Part shown: positions 52,459 to 60,446 of the stretch, piece by piece
Numbering within the stretch: position 1 is the first letter of the stretch
How the letters are laid out: every line of letters begins with the position of its first letter
DNA from: Bradyrhizobium diazoefficiens
GTDB taxonomy: Bacteria > Pseudomonadota > Alphaproteobacteria > Rhizobiales > Xanthobacteraceae
Direction of reading: 5' to 3'
Length of the DNA stretch: 64,000 nt
NCBI RefSeq assembly: GCF_016616885.1
Contig: NZ_CP067102.1
Location: 5,918,501 to 5,982,500 of the forward strand
The notes under the pieces: model-generated
Databases searched by the model: none
What the model was told of the DNA's origin: nothing
Seen by the model: only the letters and a program-made list of their open reading frames with translations
Made by a program: the position numbers and the translations under genes

Positions 52459-53532
52459 ATGGCCGACTATCGCACCATCAAGGCCGAGCCGCTCACCAAC
52501 GCCATCCGTGCCATCGTCAAGGCCGGCGGCTCCACGGACCGCGAGGCCGAGCTCGTCTCCACCAATTTAGTCGAGGCCAATCTCAAGGGACACGACTCGC
52601 ACGGCGTCGGCATGATCCCGCGCTATGTCCAGAGCGTCACCAACGGCGGCCTCGCGGTGAACCAGCATGTCAAGATCGTGCTCGACACCGGTCCGCTGCT
52701 CACCCTCGATGGCCTCACCGGCTACGGCCAGGTGATCGGGCACGAAGCGATGGAGCTGGCGGCCGAGCGCGCCAAGAGCAACGGCGTCTGCCTCGTCGGC
52801 CTCTCCAACGCCCATCACATCGGCCGCATCGGCCACTGGGCCGAGCAATGCATCGACCACGGGTTGGTCTCGATCCACTTCGTCAACGTGATCTCGCGCC
52901 CGATCGTAGCGCCCTGGGGCGGCAGCGATGCGCGCCATGGCACCAACCCGTTCTGCGTCGGCATCCCGCGCAAAGGGAAAGAGCCGATCGTGCTCGATTT
53001 CGCCACCAGCAGGATCGCGCAGGGCAAGACCCGCGTCGCCCACAACAAAGGCGTCGAACTCGAGCCCGGCACCATTATCGACAATGAAGGCAAGTCCACC
53101 GTCAACCCGCGTTACACCGTGATCCCGCCGCACGGCGCCATCCTGCCGTTCGGCGAGCACAAGGGTTCGGGACTCGCGCTGGTGTGCGAAATCCTCGGCG
53201 GCGCGCTCTCTGGCGGGCAGGTGGTCAAGGGCCCGTCTGACGGCAAGCACAACGTCCTCAACGGCATGCTCTCGATCATCATCGACCCCAGCAAGCTCGG
53301 CACTGGCGAAAACCTCGCGCGCGAAGTCGAGAGCTTCGTTGCCTGGCACACCGCCTCGCCGCCCGCCCCCGGCATCGACAAGGTCAGGATCGCCGGCGAG
53401 CCCGAGCGCGAGACCAAGAAGCAGCGGCTCGCCGAAGGTATCCCGGTCGATCCGACCACCTGGCAGGAGATTTTGGAAGCCGGGAAAAAGTTCGGGCTGG
53501 ATCAGGCGGCGATTGAAAAGATCGCGGGCTAG
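52459..53532 (+). CDS. Ldh-family (malate/L-sulfolactate type) oxidoreductase
   Basis: A 357-residue member of the NAD(P)-dependent malate/L-lactate dehydrogenase family with its distinctive fold. HDSHGVGMIPRYVQSV near residues 45-60, NAHHIGRIGHWAEQCID and RPIVAPWGGSDARHGTNPFCVGIPR are its landmarks, including the catalytic His in SNAHHIG. The likely substrate is a 2-hydroxyacid such as malate, lactate, ureidoglycolate or a similar acid. ATG at 52459 was chosen since the frame upstream lacks similarity. Third gene of the apparent operon. Confidence 0.88.
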   Translation: MADYRTIKAEPLTNAIRAIVKAGGSTDREAELVSTNLVEANLKGHDSHGVGMIPRYVQSVTNGGLAVNQHVKIVLDTGPLLTLDGLTGYGQVIGHEAMELAAERAKSNGVCLVGLSNAHHIGRIGHWAEQCIDHGLVSIHFVNVISRPIVAPWGGSDARHGTNPFCVGIPRKGKEPIVLDFATSRIAQGKTRVAHNKGVELEPGTIIDNEGKSTVNPRYTVIPPHGAILPFGEHKGSGLALVCEILGGALSGGQVVKGPSDGKHNVLNGMLSIIIDPSKLGTGENLAREVESFVAWHTASPPAPGIDKVRIAGEPERETKKQRLAEGIPVDPTTWQEILEAGKKFGLDQAAIEKIAG

Positions 53533-53551
53533 TTGGCCAATCGCCACCGGT

Positions 53552-53576
53552 GTCGTCCCGGCGAAGGCCGGAACGA
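53552..53576. terminator. Hairpin between convergent genes
   Basis: GTCGTCCCGGC pairs with GCCGGAACGAC with one mismatch and a 3-base loop. It lies between the Ldh-family gene and the convergent tartrate-dehydrogenase-like gene. It is also part of a repeat family and has no T tract. Confidence 0.5.
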
Positions 53577-53598
53577 CTCTGTGGCTCGTAGCTTGGCC

Positions 53599-54672
53599 TT
53601 AATCCACCATATCCGCGACGGCCTTGCCGCAAGCCGTCGTATCGGCGTTGCCGCCGAGATCCTTGGTGCGCAGCGTGCGTTCGGCCAGCGTGCGCTCGAT
53701 CGCCTCGACAATCGACTTGCCGGCAACCTTCTCGCCGAGATGCTCGAGCATCATCGCGCCCGACCAGATCGCGCCGATCGGGTTCGCGATGCCCTGTCCC
53801 GCGATGTCAGGCGCCGAACCGTGAACCGGCTCGAACACCGAGGGGAAATCGCCCTCGGGATTGATGTTGCCTGACGGGGCAATGCCGATTGTGCCGGTGC
53901 AGGCGGGGCCGAGGTCGGAGAGGATGTCACCGAACAGGTTTGAGCCGACAACGACATCGAACCAATCCGGATGCAGCACGAAGTTCGCGGTGAGAATATC
54001 AATGTGGTACTTGTCCCACTTCACGCCAGGAAACTTCTTGGCCATCGCCTCAACGCGTTCGTCCCAATAGGGCATGGTGATGGAGATGCCGTTGGACTTG
54101 GTCGCCGAGGTCAGGTGCTTCTTCGGCCGCGACTGCGCGAGCTCGAAGGCGAACTTCAGAATGCGGTCGACGCCGGTGCGGGTCATCACCGTCTGCTGGG
54201 TGACGAACTCGCGGTCGGTGTCGGGGAACATGCGGCCGCCGACGGAGGAATATTCGCCTTCGGTGTTCTCGCGCACCACCCAGAAATCGATGTCACCGGG
54301 CTTGCGGCCCGCCAGCGGCGACGGCACGCCGGGCATCAGCCGCACCGGGCGCAAGTTCACATACTGGTCGAACTCGCGGCGAAACTTGATCAGCGAGCCC
54401 CACAGCGAGACGTGATCCGGAATCTTGGCCGGCCAGCCGACTGCGCCGAAATAGATCGCGTCGTGCTTGCCGATCTTCTCTTTCCAGTCGTCCGGCATCA
54501 TCTGCCCGTGCTTCTCGTAATAGTCCCAGGACGAGAAGTCGAAATGATCGAAGTGCAGGGACACGCCGTGCTTCTTCGCGGCTGCCTCCAAAACGCGCAG
54601 GCCTTCGGGCAACACTTCCTTGCCGATGCCGTCGCCGGGAATGACTGCGATCCGGTATTGTTTCTTGCTCAT
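53599..54672 (-). CDS. Tartrate dehydrogenase-like NAD-dependent decarboxylating dehydrogenase
   Basis: A 357-residue member of the isocitrate/isopropylmalate dehydrogenase family. IAVIPGDGIGKEVLPEGLRVLEAA opens it; RENTEGEYSSVGGR and KSNGISITMPYWDERV line the substrate and cofactor sites, and DVVVGSNLFGDILSDLGP gives the metal Asp residues. KWDKYHIDILTANFVLHPDWF and the total length match tartrate dehydrogenase/D-malate dehydrogenase (TtuC/DmlA). It oxidises tartrate, D-malate or a related acid. ATG 54672 follows a GGA-rich stretch. Divergent from an SDR gene, with inverted repeats in between. Confidence 0.9.
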   Translation of the reverse strand: MSKKQYRIAVIPGDGIGKEVLPEGLRVLEAAAKKHGVSLHFDHFDFSSWDYYEKHGQMMPDDWKEKIGKHDAIYFGAVGWPAKIPDHVSLWGSLIKFRREFDQYVNLRPVRLMPGVPSPLAGRKPGDIDFWVVRENTEGEYSSVGGRMFPDTDREFVTQQTVMTRTGVDRILKFAFELAQSRPKKHLTSATKSNGISITMPYWDERVEAMAKKFPGVKWDKYHIDILTANFVLHPDWFDVVVGSNLFGDILSDLGPACTGTIGIAPSGNINPEGDFPSVFEPVHGSAPDIAGQGIANPIGAIWSGAMMLEHLGEKVAGKSIVEAIERTLAERTLRTKDLGGNADTTACGKAVADMVD

Positions 54673-54718
54673 CGAGAACGTCCTTTTTTTGATCCGGCAG
54701 CCGCCGCCTTTTTTGACC

Positions 54719-54767
54719 GCACTGCAATGGACCAAAGTCAGCGGCAGTGCAACGCTGCACTGCAATG
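54719..54767. promoter_or_regulatory. Inverted and direct repeats in a divergent promoter region
   Basis: GCAGTGCA (54744-54751) and TGCACTGC (54756-54763) form a perfect 8-bp stem. The 11-mer GCACTGCAATG occurs at 54719-54729 and again at 54757-54767. Clustered GCACTGC boxes between the tartrate-dehydrogenase-like gene and an SDR gene suggest a cooperative operator for an unidentified regulator. Confidence 0.5.
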
Positions 54768-54831
54768 TTGACCATGGCGCGGCCATGCGCCTACTGATTT
54801 CATCCTTGTTCCTCTCCTGCGAGTACCTCTC

Positions 54832-55608
54832 ATGGATCTGCATCTGCGTGGCAAGCGCGTCCTGATCACGGGCGCGTCCAAGGGCATTGGCGCAGCCGCC
54901 GCCGAGGCGTTTGCCGAAGAGGGCGCGCATCTCCTGCTTGCTGCCCGTAACGGCGAGCAGCTCAAGGCACTGGCCGATCGGTTGCGATCCGCACACCAGA
55001 TCGATGCCGCGACGAGCATCGTGGACTTGCGCAAAGCTGAGGATTTGGCGCGGCTCGCCAAGGACGCCGCCGACATTGACGTGCTCGTCAACAATGCCGG
55101 CGACATCCCCGGCGGCTCCATCGACAAGATCGATGAAGCCACCTGGCGGCACGCCTGGGAATTGAAAGTGTTCGGCTACATCAACCTCACGCGGCAGATC
55201 TACGCGCAGATGAAGGCCAGGGGTGGCGGCGTCATCGTCAACGACATCGGCGCTGCCGGCGAAAAGTTCGACGCCAATTACATCTGCGGCAGCGCCGGCA
55301 ATGCTGCGCTGATGGCCTTCACCCGCGCGCTCGGCGGAAAAAGCCTCGCCGACAACATCCGCGTGGTCGGCATCAATCCCGGCCCGGTTGGCACCGACCG
55401 TCACGTCACGCTGCTGAAGACGCGGGCCAAGCACCAGTTCGGCGACGAGAACCGTTACAAGGAATTCCAGAAAGGCCTGCCGCTCGGCCGCCCCGCGCAT
55501 GCGCGCGAGATCGGCGACCTCATGGCGTTCCTTGCGTCGGATCGCGCCGGCTACACGTCCGGCGTGATCTACACGGTGGACGGCGGCATCAGCGCCGGGT
55601 GGGGTTAG
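54832..55608 (+). CDS. SDR-family oxidoreductase lacking the catalytic lysine
   Basis: A 258-residue SDR with TGASKGIG at about residues 13-20 and NNAGDIPGG. The active-site segment reads GAAGEKFDANYICGSAGNAALMAF: the Tyr is present but four residues on, where Lys is expected, there is Ser. This YxxxS version forms a recognisable subgroup in related bacteria (from memory). Catalysis may differ or rely on another residue. C-terminal VDGGISAGWG is normal. Divergent from the tartrate-dehydrogenase-like gene; substrate unknown. Confidence 0.83.
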   Translation: MDLHLRGKRVLITGASKGIGAAAAEAFAEEGAHLLLAARNGEQLKALADRLRSAHQIDAATSIVDLRKAEDLARLAKDAADIDVLVNNAGDIPGGSIDKIDEATWRHAWELKVFGYINLTRQIYAQMKARGGGVIVNDIGAAGEKFDANYICGSAGNAALMAFTRALGGKSLADNIRVVGINPGPVGTDRHVTLLKTRAKHQFGDENRYKEFQKGLPLGRPAHAREIGDLMAFLASDRAGYTSGVIYTVDGGISAGWG

Positions 55609-55614
55609 ATTTTC

Positions 55615-55695
55615 CGTCATTGCGAGCGAAGCGAAGCAATCCAGAAATACCTCTGCGGTGACAGACTGGATTGCTTCGCTGCGCTCGCAATGACG
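55615..55695. repeat. Palindromic repeat (CGTCATTGCGAG family)
   Basis: A clean 81-bp copy: CGTCATTGCGAGCGAAGCGA then GCAATCCAG, and CTGGATTGCTTCG then CTCGCAATGACG. It lies between the SDR and amidase genes. The arms are perfectly complementary over most of their length. Confidence 0.9.
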
Positions 55696-55721
55696 ACAAG
55701 ATAAGCACGGGAGTAGAATCG

Positions 55722-57140
55722 TTGTCTCAAGACCTGATCCGCGAAACCGCCTGCACTGTCGTCGACAAGCTACGCTCCGGTGATGTCTCTCCACTCGAGC
55801 TGCTGGACGTGGTGGAGAAGCGCATCAGCGAGGTCGACGGCAAGGTCAACGCATTGCCGACGCTGTGTTTCGATCGCGCGCGGACCAATGCGAAGACGCT
55901 GATGCAGAAGCCGGCCGGCGCGCGCGGGCTGCTTGCGGGCTTGCCGCTGCCGATCAAGGATCTGACCGATGTCGCGGGCGTGCTGAACACACAGGGCTCG
56001 CCGATCTTCAGGGATAACATTTCCGCGACGTCCGACCTGATGGTCGAGAACCTCGAAGCCAATGGCGCGGTCGTCTACGCCAAATCCAACACGCCGGAAT
56101 TCGGCGCCGGCGCCAACACCTTCAACGAAGTGTTCGGCGCGACGCTCAATCCCTGGGATACGACCAAGTCGGCGGCCGGCTCCTCTGGCGGCGCCGCGGT
56201 GGCGCTTGCCACCGGCATGGCCTGGCTCGCGCAGGGTTCCGATATGGGCGGCTCCTTGCGCAGCCCCGCGGCCTTCTGCGGCGTCGTCGGCATGCGGCCG
56301 AGCATCGGCCGCGTCGCCCATACCCCAAAATCCGGAATCGATCGCAATCTCGGCGTCGTCGGCCCGATGGCGCGCAACGTCGAGGACCTCGCGCTGCTGC
56401 TGGATGCCATGAGCGGCGACTATGCGGACGATCCGCTGTCGCTGCCAGCGCCTGCGACCTCTTTCCTGTCGGCCGCACAATCGGGTAAGAAGCCGAAGCG
56501 CATCGCCTATTCGCCCGATCTCGGCATCACGCCTGTCGATCCCGAAGTCAAAGCGATCACGCGCAAGGCCGCCGAGCGCTTCGCGGAAGCCGGCGCCATC
56601 GTCGAGGAGGCGCACCCCGATTGGCGCGACGCGCATGAATGCTTCCACGTGCTGCGCGCCTTCGATTTCGCGATCACCAAGGCCAATCTGCTGCGCACCA
56701 AGCGCGATCTGCTCAAGCCCGAGGTGATCTGGAACATCGAGGAGGGCCTCAAGCTCACCGTCGAGCAGCTCGCCCGCGCCGAAGCCCAGCGCGTCGGCAT
56801 GACCGCGCGTGCCATCGAATTGTTCAAGACTTACGATCTCCTGCTGACGCCGACCACGATCGTGCCGCCCTTCCCGATCGAGAACCGCTATGTCGCCGAA
56901 TGCGCTGGCAAGACCTTCGAGAACTACGTCGAATGGCTCGGCATCGTCTACGCCATCACGCTGGCCTGCTGCCCGTCGCTGTCGCTGCCCTGCGGCTTCA
57001 CCGCCTCGGGCCTGCCGGTCGGCGTGCAGGTCGTCGGCGCACCACGCGCGGATGCGCAGGTGATCGCCGGCGCGAAGGTGCTGGAGGACATTTTGGGCCT
57101 GCGCGGGCAGACACCGATTGATCCGCGGGTAAAGAAGTAG
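55722..57140 (+). CDS. Amidase-signature family enzyme
   Basis: A 472-residue amidase with Lys79 in LPIKDLTDVAG, Ser154 in AAGSSGGAA and Ser178 in SDMGGSLRSP, the triad of the amidase-signature family with the usual 24-residue gap. The start is TTG at 55722 with GGGAG eight bases upstream; the frame before it runs into a palindromic repeat. It differs in sequence from the amidase at 9892-11241, and no gatB/gatC is present. With the M20 amidohydrolase 4 kb upstream it suggests use of amides or ureides as nitrogen sources. Confidence 0.88.
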   Translation: MSQDLIRETACTVVDKLRSGDVSPLELLDVVEKRISEVDGKVNALPTLCFDRARTNAKTLMQKPAGARGLLAGLPLPIKDLTDVAGVLNTQGSPIFRDNISATSDLMVENLEANGAVVYAKSNTPEFGAGANTFNEVFGATLNPWDTTKSAAGSSGGAAVALATGMAWLAQGSDMGGSLRSPAAFCGVVGMRPSIGRVAHTPKSGIDRNLGVVGPMARNVEDLALLLDAMSGDYADDPLSLPAPATSFLSAAQSGKKPKRIAYSPDLGITPVDPEVKAITRKAAERFAEAGAIVEEAHPDWRDAHECFHVLRAFDFAITKANLLRTKRDLLKPEVIWNIEEGLKLTVEQLARAEAQRVGMTARAIELFKTYDLLLTPTTIVPPFPIENRYVAECAGKTFENYVEWLGIVYAITLACCPSLSLPCGFTASGLPVGVQVVGAPRADAQVIAGAKVLEDILGLRGQTPIDPRVKK

Positions 57141-57152
57141 CAGCCACCCTCC

Positions 57153-57180
57153 TGTCCCCGGACCCAGCGCGTCCGGGACA
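57153..57180. terminator. Hairpin between convergent amidase and permease genes
   Basis: TGTCCCCGGAC pairs with GTCCGGGACA with one bulged base and a 7-base loop. It is the only structured element in the 47-bp gap and serves two convergent genes. It is also a fragment of the GTCCGGGAC repeat type seen at 62834-62945. Confidence 0.6.
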
Positions 57181-57187
57181 CAAGCCC

Positions 57188-58294
57188 TCACCTCGCGCTC
57201 GCCGCCTCCAGGCTGCGGCTATAGCGCGACATCGCAAAGCAGAAGACGAAATAGATCGCGGCGACGAAGATATAGACCTCAACCGAAAACTGCTGCCAGG
57301 CCGGATCGATGATCGCAGTCTTGGCCGTGGTGAGCAGGTCGAAGATGCCGATGATCAGGACCAGGCTGGTATCCTTGAAGAAGGCGATGAAGGTGTTGAC
57401 CAGCGGCGGAATGACGTGGCGGATCGCCTGCGGCAGGACGACCAGCCGGTGCTTGCGCCAGTAGGACAGCCCCAGCGCGTCGGCAGCCTCATATTGCCCA
57501 CGCGGCACGGCCTGGAGGCCGCCACGGATGACTTCGGCCAGATAGGCGCCCGCGAACAGGATGATCGCGATCTGCGCCCGCAAAAGCTTGTCGATGTTGA
57601 ATCCGCTGGGCATGAACAGCGGGAACATGACGCTCGCCATGAACAGCAGGCTCACCAGCGGCACGCCGCGGATCAGCTCGACATAGAGCACGCTCAGCGA
57701 GCGGATCGCCGGCAGTTTTGAGCGCCGGCCGAGCGCAACCAAAATGCCGAGCGGGAAACCGAACGCCAGTCCGAACGTCGCCAGGATCAATGTCACCGGC
57801 AACCCGCCCCAACGATCCTGCGAGACGAAGGACAACCCGAACACGCCGCCCCACATCAGCACGCTGATCAGCGCGAGCGCGCCGATCCAGAGATAGGCCA
57901 ATTCGCGCCGCCATAGCGCGCGGCGCGTGGAGAGATAGAACAGCGCGATGAACAGGACGACCGACAGCGCCGGCCGCCACTGCTCGTCGAATGGATAGGT
58001 GCCGAACAGGATGAAGCGGTATTTCTCGGGGATGATGGCCCAACAGGCGCCCAGGCCGCGCACCGCCTTGCATGCGCTGGAATCGTTCGTCGGCGTGAGC
58101 CAGACCGCGTTCGCAAGGCCCCACTGCACGAAGCTGATCACGCCCTTCGCCTGCACCGCCAGCAGGACGATTGTAAGAATGCCGTTGGGGATCGACGAGA
58201 ACAGATTGGTGCGCAACCAGCGCAGCACCGGATTGCCGATTTGCGGAGGGCGGGCGGCACGCGGCAGGTCCGGCATGTCAGTGATCGCCGTCAT
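57188..58294 (-). CDS. Amino-acid ABC importer permease, AapM-like
   Basis: A 368-residue permease of the His/Glu/Gln/Arg/opine class. The C-terminal part carries the ABC-contact loop with EVIRGGLQAVPRGQYEAADALGLS (EAA-type motif). The N-terminal extension with extra membrane helices, longer than HisM-type permeases, is typical of AapM. It works with the permease encoded 2 bp upstream. Expected location is the inner membrane. No ATP-binding subunit follows. Confidence 0.88.
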   Translation of the reverse strand: MTAITDMPDLPRAARPPQIGNPVLRWLRTNLFSSIPNGILTIVLLAVQAKGVISFVQWGLANAVWLTPTNDSSACKAVRGLGACWAIIPEKYRFILFGTYPFDEQWRPALSVVLFIALFYLSTRRALWRRELAYLWIGALALISVLMWGGVFGLSFVSQDRWGGLPVTLILATFGLAFGFPLGILVALGRRSKLPAIRSLSVLYVELIRGVPLVSLLFMASVMFPLFMPSGFNIDKLLRAQIAIILFAGAYLAEVIRGGLQAVPRGQYEAADALGLSYWRKHRLVVLPQAIRHVIPPLVNTFIAFFKDTSLVLIIGIFDLLTTAKTAIIDPAWQQFSVEVYIFVAAIYFVFCFAMSRYSRSLEAASAR

Positions 58295-58296
58295 GG

Positions 58297-59484
58297 TCAG
58301 CGCTCCGACAGCGCGATGCGCGCATTGAACCAGTTCATGAAGAAGCTGATGCCAAGACTGATGGTGAGGAAGACAGCCATGATCAGCGAGATCGCCTCGA
58401 TCGCCTGCCCGGTCTGGTTCAGCGTGGTGTTGGCAATCGAGACCACGTCCTGGTAGCCGATCGCGACCGCTAGCGAGGAGTTCTTGGTCAAATTGAGATA
58501 CTGGCTCGTCATCGGCGGCACGATCACGCGCAGCGCCTGTGGCAGGATGATCTGCCGCAGCATGAAGCTGCGGCGCAGGCCGAGTGCGCTGGCGGCATCC
58601 CACTGTCCGCGCGGCACCGACTGGATGCCGCTGCGCACGATCTCGGCGATGAAGGCCGAGGTGTAGGTCACGAGCGCAATCAGCAGCGCGAAATATTCCG
58701 GCGCAAGCGTCAACCCGCCGACGAAGTTGAAGCCGCGCAGCTCCGGCCATTCGATCTTCCAGGGCACGCCAAGCGACAGCGACACCGCCGCTGGCAGTAC
58801 CACGATGAGGCCGAGCGCAAAAGGCCATGCCGGCCGCAGCTTGCCGTCACGCATCTGCTGCGCGACCAGCCATCGCTGAATGACATAGAACACGACGCAG
58901 CCCAGCACGGCGGTGCCGAGCACCCAGAGCTGCGCTGAGCCCACCGGGATCGCCGGCAGGATCAGACCGCGATTGGAGAGAAAGACGCCATCGACCGGCC
59001 GCCACGCCGCACGCGCGGCCGGCAACGCCTGCATCAGCACGTACCAGAACAGCAGCTGAAGCAGCAGCGGGATGTCGCGCAGGACTTCGACATAGACGGC
59101 GGCGAGCCGTGACAGCAGCCAGTTCGCCGACAGCCGCGATATGCCGATCAGTGTACCGAGAATGGTCGCGAGCACGACGCCGATCACGGCGACGCGCAGC
59201 GTATTGGCGAGGCCGACGACGAAGGCCCAGAGATAGCTGTCTCTCGGACTGTACGCGAGCAGGCTGTCGGCGATCGGCATGCCGGCCTCGCGGCCGAGAA
59301 AGGCAAAGCCCGTGGTGATGCGGCGAGCCGAGAGGTTGGTGACGGTATTGGACCAGAGGAAGACGACGACGGCGACCGCGATGCCGACCACCAGCACCTG
59401 CCAGAACAGGCCCTTCAATTCGTTTGGCCCGAGCGCGCCAAAAAAGCTGCGGCGGGGCGGCGGCCTGGGGTCATCTGAGGTCAC
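58297..59484 (-). CDS. Amino-acid ABC importer permease, AapQ-like
   Basis: A 395-residue permease with eight or so membrane segments and the EAA-type loop EIVRSGIQSVPRGQWDAASALGLRRS. The long N terminus and the central insert are typical of AapQ/BztB. I chose the GTG at 59484, giving VTSDDPRPPPRRSFF as N terminus; AGGA lies upstream, and earlier starts in the same frame would run into the operator. It is divergent from the RpiR gene and is followed by aapM-like after 2 bp. Confidence 0.86.
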   Translation of the reverse strand: MTSDDPRPPPRRSFFGALGPNELKGLFWQVLVVGIAVAVVVFLWSNTVTNLSARRITTGFAFLGREAGMPIADSLLAYSPRDSYLWAFVVGLANTLRVAVIGVVLATILGTLIGISRLSANWLLSRLAAVYVEVLRDIPLLLQLLFWYVLMQALPAARAAWRPVDGVFLSNRGLILPAIPVGSAQLWVLGTAVLGCVVFYVIQRWLVAQQMRDGKLRPAWPFALGLIVVLPAAVSLSLGVPWKIEWPELRGFNFVGGLTLAPEYFALLIALVTYTSAFIAEIVRSGIQSVPRGQWDAASALGLRRSFMLRQIILPQALRVIVPPMTSQYLNLTKNSSLAVAIGYQDVVSIANTTLNQTGQAIEAISLIMAVFLTISLGISFFMNWFNARIALSER

Positions 59485-59533
59485 GGCACAAAAATCCTTC
59501 CTGAAACAGCGATTTCCGGCGGCGCACGTCAAC

Positions 59534-59562
59534 TGTTGCACCAATCCAATAACCGTGCAACA
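59534..59562. promoter_or_regulatory. Candidate RpiR operator between aapQ-like and rpiR-like genes
   Basis: TGTTGCAC (59534-59541) and GTGCAACA (59555-59562) are perfect 8-bp arms with a 13-bp spacer in an 86-bp divergent gap. The right arm ends 8 bp before the regulator's ATG, so binding would block its translation start region as well as the permease promoter. Position and symmetry fit autoregulation. Confidence 0.7.
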
Positions 59563-59570
59563 AATGTTTC

Positions 59571-60443
59571 ATGGCCGAGCCCGCGAAATCCTCGCCCCTG
59601 AGCGAACTGCGCATTGCACTGCCATCGCTCCCCCTGCGCTTGCAGGAGGTCGGGCGTTTCGTCGCAGCCAATGACTACGACGCCACGACCCGTTCGATGC
59701 GTGATCTCGCGGCGGAAGCCGGCGCCGATCCCGCCGCGTTCACGCGCCTTGCGAAGGCCATCGGCTATTCCGGCTGGGACGAGTTACGCGCTGCACTGAC
59801 CGAGGCGCGGCGGCCATCGCAGATCTCACCCTTCTCGGCGCGCGCCAAAGGCCGCCGCCACGGCCCGAACGCCGATGTCGCGCTTATCTCCGACAAGCTC
59901 GAAGCCGAGGCCGCGGGCCTGCCGCGCATCTCCGCCCACGCGATTGCGAACGCGGCCCGCACCCTCCACGATGCAAAACGGATCTGGATCACCGGCTATC
60001 GCAGCTGCCGCAGCGTCGCGGAGTTGTTGAATTACGAGCTCCGGCTGTTCCGGCCCGAACAGGTGCAGATCGTCGGCGCGTCCGGCCCTGACGATCTCGA
60101 TCTCGGCGCGTTCCGCCCCGGCGAGGCCGTGATCGTCATCGGCTTCATGCCCTACACCAATGCCAGCGTCCGCGTCGCGCAGGCCGCCTATCGCGCCGGC
60201 GCGACGCTGATCGCAATCGCCGACAGCGTGGCAGCGCCGATGGCCGAGGGCGCCGACCACGTGCTGCTGTTCGAAGCCGCATCCTCACCGGGCTTCTTCC
60301 CGAGCCTCACCGGCGCGCTCGCGATTGCGCAATCGCTGGCGGCGGTGACGTTCTCGCTCGGCGGCACGGCCGCCAAGAAGCGGCTCCAGGATACCGAGGC
60401 CCGGCTCGCCGCGGCCTCCACCTACGTTTCAGAGAAAGGTTGA
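59571..60443 (+). CDS. MurR/RpiR-family transcriptional regulator
   Basis: A 290-residue regulator with an N-terminal RpiR helix-turn-helix (RSMRDLAAEAGADPAAFTRLAKAIGYSGWDELR, about residues 42-75) and a C-terminal SIS domain (RIWITGYRSCRSVAELLNYEL; EAVIVIGFMPYTNASV) that in the family binds a sugar phosphate or other small ligand. It is divergent from the permeases and 3 bp upstream of the aminotransferase gene, so it most likely regulates this amino-acid uptake and transamination set. The ATG follows the operator by 8 bp. Confidence 0.88.
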   Translation: MAEPAKSSPLSELRIALPSLPLRLQEVGRFVAANDYDATTRSMRDLAAEAGADPAAFTRLAKAIGYSGWDELRAALTEARRPSQISPFSARAKGRRHGPNADVALISDKLEAEAAGLPRISAHAIANAARTLHDAKRIWITGYRSCRSVAELLNYELRLFRPEQVQIVGASGPDDLDLGAFRPGEAVIVIGFMPYTNASVRVAQAAYRAGATLIAIADSVAAPMAEGADHVLLFEAASSPGFFPSLTGALAIAQSLAAVTFSLGGTAAKKRLQDTEARLAAASTYVSEKG

Positions 60444-60446
60444 CCC

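Noticed and set aside
50384..52459. A 691-codon minus-strand frame opposite the M20 and 2-hydroxyacid dehydrogenase genes
   Set aside because: GC-rich coding DNA leaves such antisense frames open. Both plus-strand proteins are complete and recognisable; the antisense product is not.
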